Assembly: GCA_947627445.1 (NCBI GenBank)
Contig: CANQWA010000009.1
Coordinates: 1-64,000, forward strand
Length of the DNA: 64,000 bases
Direction of reading: 5' to 3'
Source of the DNA: an uncultured Ruminococcus sp.
GTDB lineage: Bacteria; Bacillota; Clostridia; Oscillospirales; Ruminococcaceae
Shown: positions 36,758 through 46,085 of the stretch, piece after piece
Layout of the letters: every line of letters begins with the position of its first letter
Position numbering within the stretch: position 1 is the stretch's first letter
The notes under the pieces: model-generated
Databases searched by the model: none
Told to the model about the DNA's origin: nothing
What the model saw: the letters and a program-made list of their open reading frames with translations, nothing else
Translations under genes and position numbers: made by a program

Positions 36758-37039
36758 TTACTGTGCAGCGTATACGCTGACCTTCTTGCGATCACGGCCG
36801 ACACGCTCAAACTTGACAGTACCGTCAACCATGGCAAACAGGGTGTCGTCAGAACCAATGCCGACGCCTGTGCCCGGGTGAATGTGAGTACCTCTCTGGC
36901 GAACCAGAATGTTGCCTGCCTTTACGAATTGACCGTCCGCACGCTTTACGCCCAGACGCTTGGATTCGGAGTCACGGCCGTTCTTGGTAGAACCAGAACC
37001 CTTTTTATGTGCGAAAAACTGCATGCTAAGATTCATCAT
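36758..37039 (-). CDS. rpmA: Ribosomal protein bL27 with N-terminal extension
   Basis: 93 residues. The N-terminus [12 protein letters not shown] matches the Firmicutes bL27 extension that is cut before the AHKKG segment by the Prp protease, here encoded directly upstream. The remainder is standard L27 ([18 protein letters not shown]). Start behind GGAGG. Confidence 0.97.
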   Translation of the reverse strand: MMNLSMQFFAHKKGSGSTKNGRDSESKRLGVKRADGQFVKAGNILVRQRGTHIHPGTGVGIGSDDTLFAMVDGTVKFERVGRDRKKVSVYAAQ

Positions 37040-37044
37040 GATCG

Positions 37045-37371
37045 TTACACCTCCATGTGTATCAATTGGATATGTGCAGGATAAGCCTTTGCGATCAACT
37101 GCAATTGAAGTTCAAGCCCTTGGAAAAGCTTTTGTGCATCCTCTGAAAATGCCGAATCGGTCAGCCGGAGAGTCACAGCGGCTATTTCGGCGTTTTCTTC
37201 TGCTGCAATGGAGAGCTGATAGATCTCTGTCATGAGATTTGCCACTGTCTGCACCGCAGATGTGACGGCTGCACAGACAATATCAGCGCCTGCTTCTGCA
37301 TAGCCGGAATGCCCTTCTACAGAGCAGCCCATGCACTGGTTACCTGCAAAGTAAAACCGTGCAGTGGTCAT
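37045..37371 (-). CDS. prp: Ribosomal-processing cysteine protease Prp
   Basis: 108 residues between rplU and rpmA, the conserved Firmicutes location. The catalytic His and Cys lie in [18 protein letters not shown]. It removes the bL27 N-terminal extension. The start codon overlaps the rplU stop by one base (TAATG). Confidence 0.94.
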   Translation of the reverse strand: MTTARFYFAGNQCMGCSVEGHSGYAEAGADIVCAAVTSAVQTVANLMTEIYQLSIAAEENAEIAAVTLRLTDSAFSEDAQKLFQGLELQLQLIAKAYPAHIQLIHMEV

Positions 37372-37682
37372 TATGCCTCAATGGCTTCGATCTGCACCTG
37401 GGTATACGGCTGTCTGTGACCCTGCTTTTTCTTTTCGCCCTTCTTTGGCTTATAGGTCATAACCGTAATCTTCTTTGCCTTGCCGTTCTTGATGACTTTG
37501 GCACGGACAGAAGCACCGTTGACATAAGGTGACCCGATCTTCAGACCGTCCTCACCGCCTACTGCGATCACCTTGTCGAAAACAATGTTTTCTTCTGCTT
37601 CGACGTTCAGCTTTTCAATAAAGAGCGTATCGTTTGCCTTTACCTGATACTGCTTTCCGCCGGTTTCGATTACTGCGTACAT
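37371..37682 (-). CDS. rplU: Ribosomal protein bL21
   Basis: 103 residues starting [14 protein letters not shown], the L21 signature, with the C-terminal [15 protein letters not shown] block. First gene of rplU-prp-rpmA. Confidence 0.97.
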   Translation of the reverse strand: MYAVIETGGKQYQVKANDTLFIEKLNVEAEENIVFDKVIAVGGEDGLKIGSPYVNGASVRAKVIKNGKAKKITVMTYKPKKGEKKKQGHRQPYTQVQIEAIEA

Positions 37683-37760
37683 ATTCTGGCACCTGCCTTT
37701 TTACAAAAACTCGCTGCTTCAGGTACACAGGAGTGTTTTCTGACCTGACACATGCGGCTT
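37683..37760 (-). ncRNA. Candidate L21 leader RNA
   Basis: The leader of about 75 nt contains a hairpin TCAGGT...ACAC-TCCT-GTGT-ACCTGA (37719-37748) and, next to the start, GGCAGGTGCC overlapping the ribosome-binding region. Firmicutes rplU operons often carry an autoregulatory L21 leader. Assignment is by position and hairpin only. Confidence 0.5.
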
Positions 37761-37764
37761 TTTT

Positions 37765-37793
37765 ATTTTACCACATTTTTGGTAGCTTGTCAA
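37765..37793 (-). promoter_or_regulatory. Promoter of rplU-prp-rpmA
   Basis: On the minus strand TTGACA and TAAAAT with 17-bp spacing. The rest of the gap to 38021 shows no gene or strong signal. Confidence 0.85.
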
Positions 37794-38021
37794 TGGCTTT
37801 TTTCAAAAAAATGGGGAGCTTCAAACAGATTTTCCCGAATTTTTGCGATTTCTTACCAATTTTATGGGCAAAAAAGCCGTGACAAATCGCCAAAAATATG
37901 GTATCGCACGGGAATCCAGTATTTCTCTGCCGATCACCTTTGTTTGGCGAAACGATACAAAGGACACCAGACGAGTGATGTCCGGTGTCCTGGTAGTTTT
38001 TGTATGGGCTTTGGGCGTGAT

Positions 38022-39149
38022 TCAGCTTTCCAGAATCTCCGTCCAGGAAGCCTCTGTGCCAAGAGCTTCATAAGAAGTATATTTCAAAATGCGGTAAGCG
38101 TCTGAGGCAGAAACAGCACCGTCACCGTCAGTATCAGCGGCTTGCTGTCCCCGGTCGGAAAGCACCGGCGTTTCGCCCATGGATGCAGCGGAATTGCACA
38201 GCAGCGCCTGATAGGCGTCCTGCATGGTGATACTTCCGTCACGGTCGCAGTCGCCGCGGGTGAGAAACTGGACAAAACCTTCACCCTTTGAAGGATCACC
38301 GGCAAATCCAGGTTCATCGCAGCTCACCTTCAAATCTACATCTTCAACGCCGTCCACAGTCTGTATTTTTTTGATGAGATTCAGCATTTGTGCAGGCTGA
38401 ATACCGGTTTCGGCATAGGCAGATGTATCAAATTCCAGCCAATACTCGTTTGTTTCCAGTTCTACGTCAGGGCGTTCTATGTCATAAACCTTTGTCACAT
38501 CGATGATGCCGCATTCTGGCGGAAAATCGGATGCTTTTAGAGTGACGCCATCTTTGACATCAATGGTGAGCAGCTGGGCAGATTGGGCACCGATCGGAAA
38601 ATATCCCGCATAAATCCCGTTCAGCAGATCTGAAGCAGAATAACCGAGGATTTCTTTTTTTACCGATACAAAAGCCGGATTTTGCTGCAAATATTGCAGC
38701 AGTTTTTCTTCGTCTGGCTGGTGGGGAAAACAGGATGTCGTTCCTTGACAAACCAGCAGATATTTTCCGTTTCCGCAATCCTGCAGATATACGCTGTTTT
38801 TCATTTCCGACTGCACATCTTTTGTCTGCATTTCATTTGACCAATATTCAGATTTGATGATCTGCTTTAGTTCATCTACCGAACTCTGCGGCATCACGGC
38901 GTTGTCTAACTGAATCTCATAAGAAAGTTTGGTGATGTGTGCCAGATAGAACATGTCTTCCGATAAATATTGGAAAGACGAGACATCATGCTTAAAATAG
39001 CTGTCTGTGTCCGCCTCCATTTCCTCAAAGACAAGTGCAAGGGGCTGCTCGTCAACGTACAGGGGGAAGGCGGCAGCAGGCAGACTGATTGTGCCGGTTA
39101 AAACAGCCGCTGCCAGTGAGAATGCGATACATTTCTTCATATTTTTCAT
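38022..39149 (-). CDS. Secreted dockerin-containing protein, paralogue 1
   Basis: 375 residues with a signal peptide (KKCIAFSLAAAVLTGTISLPAAA). About 270 residues of unrecognised sequence follow, with LSEDMFYLAHITKLSYEIQLD and TRGDCD blocks shared with the neighbour. The C-terminal type I dockerin has loops DCDRDGSITMQD and DTDGDGAVSASD and ends SWTEILES. The second Met is chosen because AAAGG abuts the first. A dockerin predicts cellulosome attachment; the N-terminal domain could be a non-enzymatic module or a new enzyme, and I cannot tell which. Confidence 0.83.
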   Translation of the reverse strand: MKNMKKCIAFSLAAAVLTGTISLPAAAFPLYVDEQPLALVFEEMEADTDSYFKHDVSSFQYLSEDMFYLAHITKLSYEIQLDNAVMPQSSVDELKQIIKSEYWSNEMQTKDVQSEMKNSVYLQDCGNGKYLLVCQGTTSCFPHQPDEEKLLQYLQQNPAFVSVKKEILGYSASDLLNGIYAGYFPIGAQSAQLLTIDVKDGVTLKASDFPPECGIIDVTKVYDIERPDVELETNEYWLEFDTSAYAETGIQPAQMLNLIKKIQTVDGVEDVDLKVSCDEPGFAGDPSKGEGFVQFLTRGDCDRDGSITMQDAYQALLCNSAASMGETPVLSDRGQQAADTDGDGAVSASDAYRILKYTSYEALGTEASWTEILES

Positions 39150-39256
39150 AAAAATCATCCTTTCTAAGATTGCATATACTTAAATCATATCATCATGTTT
39201 TCCAGTTGTCAACCTTTTTATTTTGCGTGAAGAACCTCTGGGTTTTCAGGACTTAT

Positions 39257-40423
39257 TCAGCTTTCCAGAATCTCCGTCCAGGAAGCCTCTGTGCCAAGAG
39301 CTTCATAAGAAGTATATTTCAAAATGCGGTAAGCGTCCGAGGCAGAAACAGCACCGTCACCGTCAGTATCAGCGGCTTGCTGTCCTCGGTCGGAAAGTGT
39401 CGGCGTTTTGTCCATGGATGCAGCGGAATTGCACAGCAGCGCCTGATAGGCGTCCTGCATGGTGATACTGCCGTCATGGTCGCAGTCGCCGCGGGTGAGG
39501 AGGGTGTATGCGCCGTTGTCGATGAGGTAAGGCGTCGGATCTACAATGTTTTCCGGTACGAAACCGCCTCCGGTACTCACATTTTTCACCTTGTCCAGAG
39601 CAGCCACTTCTTGGAGAATGGGATAGATCACATCCGGAGAGATATAATCGCCGTATGTCTCTGTATCCAGATAGATTGTATAGATTCTTTTCCAGCATTC
39701 CGGATGTTCTCCTGTCGTATTTTGCACCCTTTTGATGGAAATATCTGCCGGCAGATCAGAACGTGTCAATTCTACACCGTCATCGACTTCGGCATAAATA
39801 TATACATCCGTATATACAGCGTGCTGAACCTTATTATAATTAAAGCCCACTGCGTTCTTATCCAAGGATAAAAAAGACGGCATTTGACGCAGAGCATCGA
39901 TGAAAACATCTTCATAAAAATAAAGGGGGCAAAGAAAAGGAACCCAGGACAATGAATAGCTTCCGTCTGCATTTTTTTGTAATGTAATACCATACGTTTC
40001 ATCCGTTTCATCGGTTTCATCCGTATTATTCGTATTATCTGTTTTCTCCGTATTATCCGTTTCGTCCGTTTTCTCTGTGTAAAGAGGAAGGACATAATCC
40101 GGGTCCCAAGGCATGCGGAATGCTTTTCTTAACGCTTGTATTTCTGCATCAGAAAGTACAGCGCCTTTATCCAAGTGAATGTCATACTGGATTTTTGTCA
40201 ATGCAAAGCGTTCATGCACATCTTCACTTAGATAAGACCCGCCGCCGTCGGTTTCTTGCCAGTAGAAGATGTTTTCATCTGTCCGCATTTTTTCCAGCAT
40301 ATATGCTAAGGGTTCGGTATACTCTTTTTCGTCCGATGTCTCGGCAGCTGAGACGGACATCGGAAGCAATCCTGTCAAAATTGTCATAGCAGTAATGGCG
40401 GCAACGGCTTTTTTGGTTTTCAT
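39257..40423 (-). CDS. Secreted dockerin-containing protein, paralogue 2
   Basis: 388 residues with a signal peptide (KAVAAITAMTILTGLLPMSVSAA) and the same plan as its downstream neighbour. The N-terminal regions are clearly diverged but share spacing and short blocks (YLSEDVHERFALTKIQYDIHLD). A run of NTD/DET repeats (EKTDETDNTEKTDNT) interrupts the middle. The dockerin is nearly identical to that of paralogue 1 even at DNA level. Start ATG one codon inside the ORF-track TTG, behind AAAGGATGA. Confidence 0.82.
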   Translation of the reverse strand: MKTKKAVAAITAMTILTGLLPMSVSAAETSDEKEYTEPLAYMLEKMRTDENIFYWQETDGGGSYLSEDVHERFALTKIQYDIHLDKGAVLSDAEIQALRKAFRMPWDPDYVLPLYTEKTDETDNTEKTDNTNNTDETDETDETYGITLQKNADGSYSLSWVPFLCPLYFYEDVFIDALRQMPSFLSLDKNAVGFNYNKVQHAVYTDVYIYAEVDDGVELTRSDLPADISIKRVQNTTGEHPECWKRIYTIYLDTETYGDYISPDVIYPILQEVAALDKVKNVSTGGGFVPENIVDPTPYLIDNGAYTLLTRGDCDHDGSITMQDAYQALLCNSAASMDKTPTLSDRGQQAADTDGDGAVSASDAYRILKYTSYEALGTEASWTEILES

Positions 40424-40586
40424 CAAAAATCATCCTTTCTTCTAATGTCAAAAGTCAACTCCCAAACGATTGGAATTACTTATAATTATTGTTACGGAAG
40501 AATTGCAGTTCTCTTGCGGTTATGCGTACATCTCCATACAGATTGTCCATACAGATTGTAAGTAGAACGGATAATATCATATCCTT

Positions 40587-40615
40587 ATTATATTATAATA
40601 TTATCCACTTGTCAA
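40587..40615 (-). promoter_or_regulatory. Promoter of the dockerin paralogue genes
   Basis: On the minus strand TTGACA and TATAAT with 17 bp between them, giving a leader of about 155 nt before the paralogue 2 start. Confidence 0.75.
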
Positions 40616-40706
40616 CATGTTTTTTTGTAAAATTTATAAAAATTTTTTTCCAAAATTATCCCCAAACAATTTTCTAACCCTATAGGGGTCTGAAAGGCAT
40701 CATGCC

Positions 40707-42062
40707 TCACAAAGGCGTATTGCTGGATTCGATCTTCTCCAGCCGTTTATGGATCTTTTTCGTCCTCGCACCAACCAACTCGTCCAGATCCTTTTCCACC
40801 AGCATAATATGCTTCTGCGCCTTTTCCAGCACCTCATTGAACTTATTGAATTCCATCTTGACTGCCCCCAGAATCTCCCATACCTCACTGCTTCGCTTCT
40901 GGATGGCAAGAGTCTGAAATCCCATCTGCATCGAATTCAGCATCGCTGCCATAGTAGAAGGTCCTGTGATACTGACATGATAATCCCTCTGCAAAACCTC
41001 TACCAGACCGCTGTTTATCACCTCTGCATAAAGCCCCTCAAAGGGCAGAAACATGATACCAAAATTCGTGGTATACGGCGGTGAAACATACTTTTCCCGA
41101 ATGTCCTTGGCGCATTTTTTGACTGCCGTTTCTAATGTTTTTCTGGCGGCTTCTATGGTTTCCTTGTTTCCGGCATCATAGGCATTCTGCAAAGCATTAT
41201 ATGTATCCCCCGGAAACTTGGAGTCGATGGGCAGCCAGATATGCTCGTTCTCTGTCTGCCCTGGAAGCTTGACCGCAAATTCCACACGGTTTGTGCTACC
41301 CGGAATGGTGGGAATTTCTTTTTCGTATTGCTCCGGTGCAAGGATCTCCTCCAGAATGCTTCCCAACTGGATTTCTCCCAGAATCCCCCGTGTTTTGACG
41401 TTTGTCAGAACCTTTTTCAGATCGCCCACACCGGCTGCAATGGTCTGCATTTCGCCCAGGCTGGTATAGACCTTTTCCAGCCTTTCGCTTACGATGCTGA
41501 AGGATTTTCTCAGCTGTTCATCCAGCTTTTCGTTGACGGTATTCTGGATGGTGTCCAGCTTTTTCTGGTTGTCCTCTTGGATCTCGATGAGCCTTCTGGA
41601 AATGGTCAGCCGCATATTTTCCAGATTGTTGCTGTTTGTCTGCTCCAGAGTCCGGAAACGATTTTCCAGATTTTTCAGGGTTTCATTGACCATTTTTCCG
41701 GATTCCGCCTGCTTTTCAGAGATGGAGGTATTCATGTACAGCAGATTCTGATTGAGCTTTGCGTCCATATCCGAGAGCTTTTGGTTCAGAGCGGCACGGA
41801 TTTCCGTCAGCTGAACCGATTGGCTTTCGCCTAGGTTTTTCTGGATGGTTTCGATGCTGTCGCCCATGGCTTTGATGTTGGATTGGATATTGCTGGTGAG
41901 TTCCTGGCGTAACTCCCGGTTGGATGTGTTCAGACTTTGCCGGGTCATTTCAGTGAGTTGGGTGATGTCGGTTTTTTTCTGCTTCTGGAGAAACAGCTTG
42001 ATGGTGATGATCAGAAGAAAGACGAAGATGATGCCTTCCAGTATAACGGTCAGAATTTCCAT
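40707..42062 (-). CDS. rmuC: RmuC-family DNA recombination protein
   Basis: 451 residues from the ATG behind AAAGGAG. One N-terminal membrane helix (ILEGIIFVFLLIITIKLF), about 200 residues of coiled coil, then the PD-(D/E)XK-like RmuC nuclease domain (RGILGEIQLGSILEEIL, PIDSKFPGDTY, IMFLPFEGLYAEV). RmuC limits DNA inversion and recombination; the exact activity is not established. Confidence 0.93.
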   Translation of the reverse strand: MEILTVILEGIIFVFLLIITIKLFLQKQKKTDITQLTEMTRQSLNTSNRELRQELTSNIQSNIKAMGDSIETIQKNLGESQSVQLTEIRAALNQKLSDMDAKLNQNLLYMNTSISEKQAESGKMVNETLKNLENRFRTLEQTNSNNLENMRLTISRRLIEIQEDNQKKLDTIQNTVNEKLDEQLRKSFSIVSERLEKVYTSLGEMQTIAAGVGDLKKVLTNVKTRGILGEIQLGSILEEILAPEQYEKEIPTIPGSTNRVEFAVKLPGQTENEHIWLPIDSKFPGDTYNALQNAYDAGNKETIEAARKTLETAVKKCAKDIREKYVSPPYTTNFGIMFLPFEGLYAEVINSGLVEVLQRDYHVSITGPSTMAAMLNSMQMGFQTLAIQKRSSEVWEILGAVKMEFNKFNEVLEKAQKHIMLVEKDLDELVGARTKKIHKRLEKIESSNTPL

Positions 42063-42129
42063 GAAAATGCTCCTTTGGGTAGAGTTGCTGCCATGATACA
42101 AGTATCTATTGTGCCATAGATATGGATAT

Positions 42130-42159
42130 ATTATAGCAGGAAATTTGTGGATTTGTCAA
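42130..42159 (-). promoter_or_regulatory. Promoter of rmuC
   Basis: On the minus strand TTGACA and TATAAT with 18-bp spacing, about 70 bases upstream of the rmuC start. Confidence 0.7.
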
Positions 42160-42229
42160 GTTTTCGACTTCTTGCTTCCGGCGGCATCCAAAATAGAACC
42201 TGTTCCCGCAGAAGCTATGGGCGGCATCA

Positions 42230-42272
42230 AACTTTTGAGAAAAAATCTGCGCCTTTTGAGAAAAAATCTGCG
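42230..42272 (+). repeat. 21-bp tandem duplication
   Basis: CTTTTGAGAAAAAATCTGCGC occurs twice in tandem just upstream of the promoter at 42280. It contributes poly-A tracts that might act as an UP element. The remainder of this 364-base gap holds two promoters and an AATCTGCCGGAAAGAC motif at 42348. Confidence 0.7.
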
Positions 42273-42279
42273 CCAGAAC

Positions 42280-42308
42280 TTGAAAAAAAAATCTTTTTGT
42301 GTTATAAT
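42280..42308 (+). promoter_or_regulatory. Promoter of the RING/zinc-ribbon gene
   Basis: TTGAAA and TATAAT with 17-bp spacing, about 118 bases upstream of the ATG at 42427. Confidence 0.75.
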
Positions 42309-42426
42309 AAAAAGACCATCTGCAACCCGAACTTTTCTTTGCTGGAATCTGCCGGAAAGACAGATGCATTTTCTGGCAAAGACAAGTCTTTATCACACCC
42401 CATGTACGAAAGAGAGGGAGCAACCT

Positions 42427-43443
42427 ATGGCAAGACATACCGGACAGCCATGCTTTTTGTGCGGTAAAATTTTCATAGAATCTGACGATGTTGTCGTATG
42501 CCCGGACTGCGGCACACCCTATCACCGGGAATGCTGGAAAAAGAACAATTGCTGCGTGAACACCGGACTTCATGCCTCCGGCGGCACATACCAGCCGGTA
42601 TCTACGCCGGAAACTGCGCCGGAAGAGATCGTCTGCGGCAACTGTGGTATGCACAATCCCCCGGATGCAGACCGCTGCGGCAATTGCGGCAAAATGCTGT
42701 CAGAATCAGTCCTTCAACCGGAATCGGAACAGCCGGAAATGACCGGCTTTGAACAATTTCAGGAAGCTGCGAAACAGGCTGCCATGGGTGATGCCTGCTG
42801 CGGCATGGATCCGGAGGATACCCTGGGCGGGGAAAAGGTAGGGGATGTGGCAGATTTTGTCTGCCGCAATACGCTGTACTATCTGCCGAAATTCCGGCGG
42901 TTTCACTTGAGCGGCAGAAAAATTTCCCTGAATTTTCCTTGCCTGTTTTTCCCCCATCTCTATTTTGCCAATCGGAAAATGTGGCTGTTTTCCATGTTGC
43001 TCACCTTTGTGTTGGCGCTTCTGAATCTGCCCCAGGCGGCACTGTCCTTTCAAGAAGTGCTGCCGGATATGATCGCCGCTGCACAGGAGCCTGCGGACGA
43101 CCTCTTCTTCGCCATGTATCCCAATATGGCAGAAATGCTCCAGAATATGCTGGATAAGCTAAACATTTGGGAAAATGTCTTTTACAATGCCTGGGTCATC
43201 TGTAATTACACCGAGTTGATCCTATCCATCTGCCTGGGAGTGCTGGGAAATTATATCTACTACCGCTATGTGCTGAAACGTGTCCGCCATATCCGCCAGA
43301 ACCATCTGCCGGATATCATGCGAAAGGCACAGCTGCAGATGCAGGGCGGCACAAACGGCTGGCTGATGCTGGGGATGCTGGTGTTGCAATACTTTTTGTC
43401 CCTGGTGATGGCGACCGTTTTGGTGGCATTTCTCATGCTATGA
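42427..43443 (+). CDS. Prokaryotic RING-finger/zinc-ribbon membrane protein
   Basis: 338 residues from the ATG behind AGAGGGAG; the ORF-track start 106 codons upstream is not supported. The N-terminal region has CFLC...CPDC...YHREC, a RING-like treble-clef (Prok-RING family 1), then a second zinc ribbon (CGNCGMHNPPDADRCGNCG). Three hydrophobic segments occupy the C-terminal half (around LFSMLLTFVLALL, LILSICLGVLGNYIYY and WLMLGMLVLQYFLSLVM). Similar proteins are common in Ruminococcaceae but their function is unknown. Confidence 0.8.
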   Translation: MARHTGQPCFLCGKIFIESDDVVVCPDCGTPYHRECWKKNNCCVNTGLHASGGTYQPVSTPETAPEEIVCGNCGMHNPPDADRCGNCGKMLSESVLQPESEQPEMTGFEQFQEAAKQAAMGDACCGMDPEDTLGGEKVGDVADFVCRNTLYYLPKFRRFHLSGRKISLNFPCLFFPHLYFANRKMWLFSMLLTFVLALLNLPQAALSFQEVLPDMIAAAQEPADDLFFAMYPNMAEMLQNMLDKLNIWENVFYNAWVICNYTELILSICLGVLGNYIYYRYVLKRVRHIRQNHLPDIMRKAQLQMQGGTNGWLMLGMLVLQYFLSLVMATVLVAFLML

Positions 43444-43559
43444 ATGCGTATGGGAAAATCCGCATGAAAAATGAAAATGGTTTTTCTTTGGTGAAAAAAT
43501 GGTATCATGGATAGAAGCTAGAAAGAATTTTGTATTTTACAGAGAAGGAATATCCGTTT

Positions 43560-44555
43560 ATGGCAGAAAAAATCATTCCTATACAGAACAACAGCCAGTT
43601 TCAGGAGATCTGCGGCAGCTTTGATGAAAACATTCGTCTGTTGGAACAACGCTATCATGTTTCCATTGTCTGCCGTGGTGAGGAAATTCGTATACACGGC
43701 AGCGATGCCGGGACTGAACTGGCAGCAGGGGCGTTGCAGGCACTGATGCAGTTTGCCGGCAAGGGGCAGACCATCACGACTCAGTCCATTCACTATGTGG
43801 CAGAAATGATAGAAGCTGGTGCTGCTGGGCAGCTCTCCGAGATAGCAGATGACGACACCGTCTGTCTAACGGCTGCCGGAAAGCCGGTGCATACCCGTAC
43901 TGTGGGGCAGCGGCGTTATATCCGTGCCATCCAGAACAACATCATTGTATTCGGCATCGGTCCTGCGGGAACGGGAAAGACATATCTGGCAGTCGCTATG
44001 GCAGTGCGGGCGTTCCGCCGGCACGAGGTCAGTCGGATCATTCTCACCCGTCCTGCGGTGGAGGCAGGCGAAAAGCTGGGCTTTCTGCCTGGCGATCTAC
44101 AGGATAAGGTGGATCCATACCTTCGTCCACTGTACGACGGTTTGTTTGAACTGCTGGGAGCGGAAGCCTTTCAGCGGCATCTGGAACGAGGCTCCATCGA
44201 GGTTGCCCCTCTGGCGTATATGCGCGGCAGGACGCTGGACAATGCATTCATCATTTTGGATGAAGCACAGAATACCACCAGCGAACAGATGAAAATGTTT
44301 CTCACACGGCTGGGAGACGGCAGCCGCATGGTGATTACCGGGGATATTACCCAGATCGATCTGCCGGACAAGAAAAAAAGCGGACTGCTGGTGGCATCCC
44401 GGATTTTGCAGAAGGTAAAGGACATTGCTGTCTGTGAATTCAGCAACCGGGATGTGGTACGGCACAAGTTGGTGCAGGATATTATTCGTGCATACGAGAA
44501 GTTGTCCCATGAGGGGACAGAAAAATTGGACATGAAACAGAAAACCCAATCATAG
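43560..44555 (+). CDS. phoH: PhoH-family ATPase
   Basis: 331 residues. Walker A GPAGTGKTYLAVAMAV and Walker B FIILDEAQN place it in the PhoH/PhoL group; the N-terminal KH-like region (residues about 10-90) is usual. PhoH is an RNA-helicase-type ATPase commonly next to ybeY, suggesting a role in RNA metabolism. The start at 43560 is chosen because family proteins begin there; the ribosome-binding site GAAGG is 11 bases away. Confidence 0.93.
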   Translation: MAEKIIPIQNNSQFQEICGSFDENIRLLEQRYHVSIVCRGEEIRIHGSDAGTELAAGALQALMQFAGKGQTITTQSIHYVAEMIEAGAAGQLSEIADDDTVCLTAAGKPVHTRTVGQRRYIRAIQNNIIVFGIGPAGTGKTYLAVAMAVRAFRRHEVSRIILTRPAVEAGEKLGFLPGDLQDKVDPYLRPLYDGLFELLGAEAFQRHLERGSIEVAPLAYMRGRTLDNAFIILDEAQNTTSEQMKMFLTRLGDGSRMVITGDITQIDLPDKKKSGLLVASRILQKVKDIAVCEFSNRDVVRHKLVQDIIRAYEKLSHEGTEKLDMKQKTQS

Positions 44556-44572
44556 AAAGGAGCGCATCCATC

Positions 44573-45082
44573 ATGCCAAAAGTAAAAGTTATGGTCAAAA
44601 ACAATCAGAATGAGATCCGTGTTCCCGTGGGAATCCGGATGCTGATCCGCCGCTGCTGTCAGGCAGTGCTGGTGGAAGAAAAATTTCAGCAGGACGCAGA
44701 AGTAAGCGTTTCCTTTGTGAGCAACGATGAGATCCGGCGGCTGAACAAGATCTACCGGAACAAGGATCGTGTCACAGATGTGCTGTCCTTTCCGCTGGGA
44801 GAGAATGGCCATTTTGACAGCAACAAGGAGACCGGATGCGCATTGCTGGGAGATGTGGTAATTTCGCTGGAAACTGCCATGAGGCAGGCGAATATGTACG
44901 GGCATTCTCTGGAACGGGAAATCGGCTTTCTGACCGTACATTCGATGCTCCATCTCCTGGGTTATGACCACGAGACAAGTCCCTTGGAGGAGCGGCAGAT
45001 GCGTGAAAAAGAAGAGGCAGTTCTCACAGAACTGGGCATTTCCAGAGAAGCCACATTTACCGATCCGGAGGACAATGCATGA
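44573..45082 (+). CDS. ybeY: Endoribonuclease YbeY
   Basis: 169 residues with the zinc-binding HxxxHxxxxxH motif (HSMLHLLGYDHE). YbeY takes part in 16S rRNA 3' end maturation and ribosome quality control. Start behind GAAAGGAG, 17 bases after phoH. It overlaps era by four bases. Confidence 0.96.
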   Translation: MPKVKVMVKNNQNEIRVPVGIRMLIRRCCQAVLVEEKFQQDAEVSVSFVSNDEIRRLNKIYRNKDRVTDVLSFPLGENGHFDSNKETGCALLGDVVISLETAMRQANMYGHSLEREIGFLTVHSMLHLLGYDHETSPLEERQMREKEEAVLTELGISREATFTDPEDNA

Positions 45083-45975
45083 CAAAATCGGTTTTTGTGA
45101 CCCTTGCCGGGCATACCAATGCAGGAAAATCCTCGCTGCTCAATGCCATGATCGGTGAAAAGATCGCATCTGTCAGCGCAAAGCCCCAGACCACCCGGAC
45201 ACGCATTACGGGCATCAAAACAGTGGGGGAGACCCAGATGGTGTTTATGGATACACCGGGACTGCATAAACCCAATACCAAGCTCAGTGACCACATGTTG
45301 AAAGCCGTAAAGGATGCTGTGACGGATATTGATGCAGTGCTGTTTGTGCAGGACTGTACACGAGAGCTTTCCTCTCAGGAGGAGGAACTTCTGACTTCAC
45401 TGGAACGGACAAAAACGCCCACCATACTGGTGCTGAACAAAATTGATCTGTGTCCGGAAAAGGCAAAGCTGATGGCGGTCATTGCCAGGCTGAATGCCAG
45501 GTATTTATTTGCAGCGACCATTCCCGTGAGTGTGAAGGAAAACGACGGTGTAGAGATCGTGGAGCAAGAGGTGATGGCGCTGGCACAGCCTTCGCCCCAT
45601 TATTTTGCGGATGATAAATTCACCGACCAGCCGGAACGTGTGCTGGCTGCAGAGATGATTCGGGAGAAGATTCTGAACCTCCTCCGGGACGAAGTGCCTC
45701 ATGGCATTGCGGTTTCCATTGAGAGGATGTGCGAACGGGAGAATAAGGATCTCTTGGATATTGATGCCACCATCTACTGTGAAAGAGAATCCCACAAGGG
45801 GATCCTCATTGGTAAGCACGGGACAATGCTGCGGAAGATCGCCACACTGGCACGGCAGGATCTGGAGCGATTCTTTTACATTCAGGTAAATTTGCAGTGT
45901 TGGGTGAAAGTCCAGGAGGATTGGCGCAATAAAGAAGGGCTGATCCGAAATTTCGGACTGGGAAATCAGGACTGA
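45079..45975 (+). CDS. era: GTPase Era
   Basis: 298 residues: G domain with DTPGLH and LNKIDL, then a C-terminal KH domain (GILIGKHGTMLRKI). The P-loop reads GHTNAGKSS, where GRPNVGKST is usual; the essential GxxxxGKS pattern is retained. Era binds the 3' end of 16S rRNA, consistent with coupling to ybeY. Confidence 0.96.
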   Translation: MTKSVFVTLAGHTNAGKSSLLNAMIGEKIASVSAKPQTTRTRITGIKTVGETQMVFMDTPGLHKPNTKLSDHMLKAVKDAVTDIDAVLFVQDCTRELSSQEEELLTSLERTKTPTILVLNKIDLCPEKAKLMAVIARLNARYLFAATIPVSVKENDGVEIVEQEVMALAQPSPHYFADDKFTDQPERVLAAEMIREKILNLLRDEVPHGIAVSIERMCERENKDLLDIDATIYCERESHKGILIGKHGTMLRKIATLARQDLERFFYIQVNLQCWVKVQEDWRNKEGLIRNFGLGNQD

Positions 45976-46085
45976 CATATTGTATTTGTTGACAGAAGCG
46001 GTGTGCATTTCCAGCCATAATTTCATGCGGTTGTCAAAGACTAATGGTACAGAAAGTTTCATTTCTGATAAGGAGGTATTTGACA

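Noticed and set aside
42109-42426. N-terminal 106-codon extension of the RING/zinc-ribbon protein
   Set aside because: It runs through a promoter and A-tracts; the ATG at 42427 has an AGAGGGAG site and begins right before the first zinc motif.
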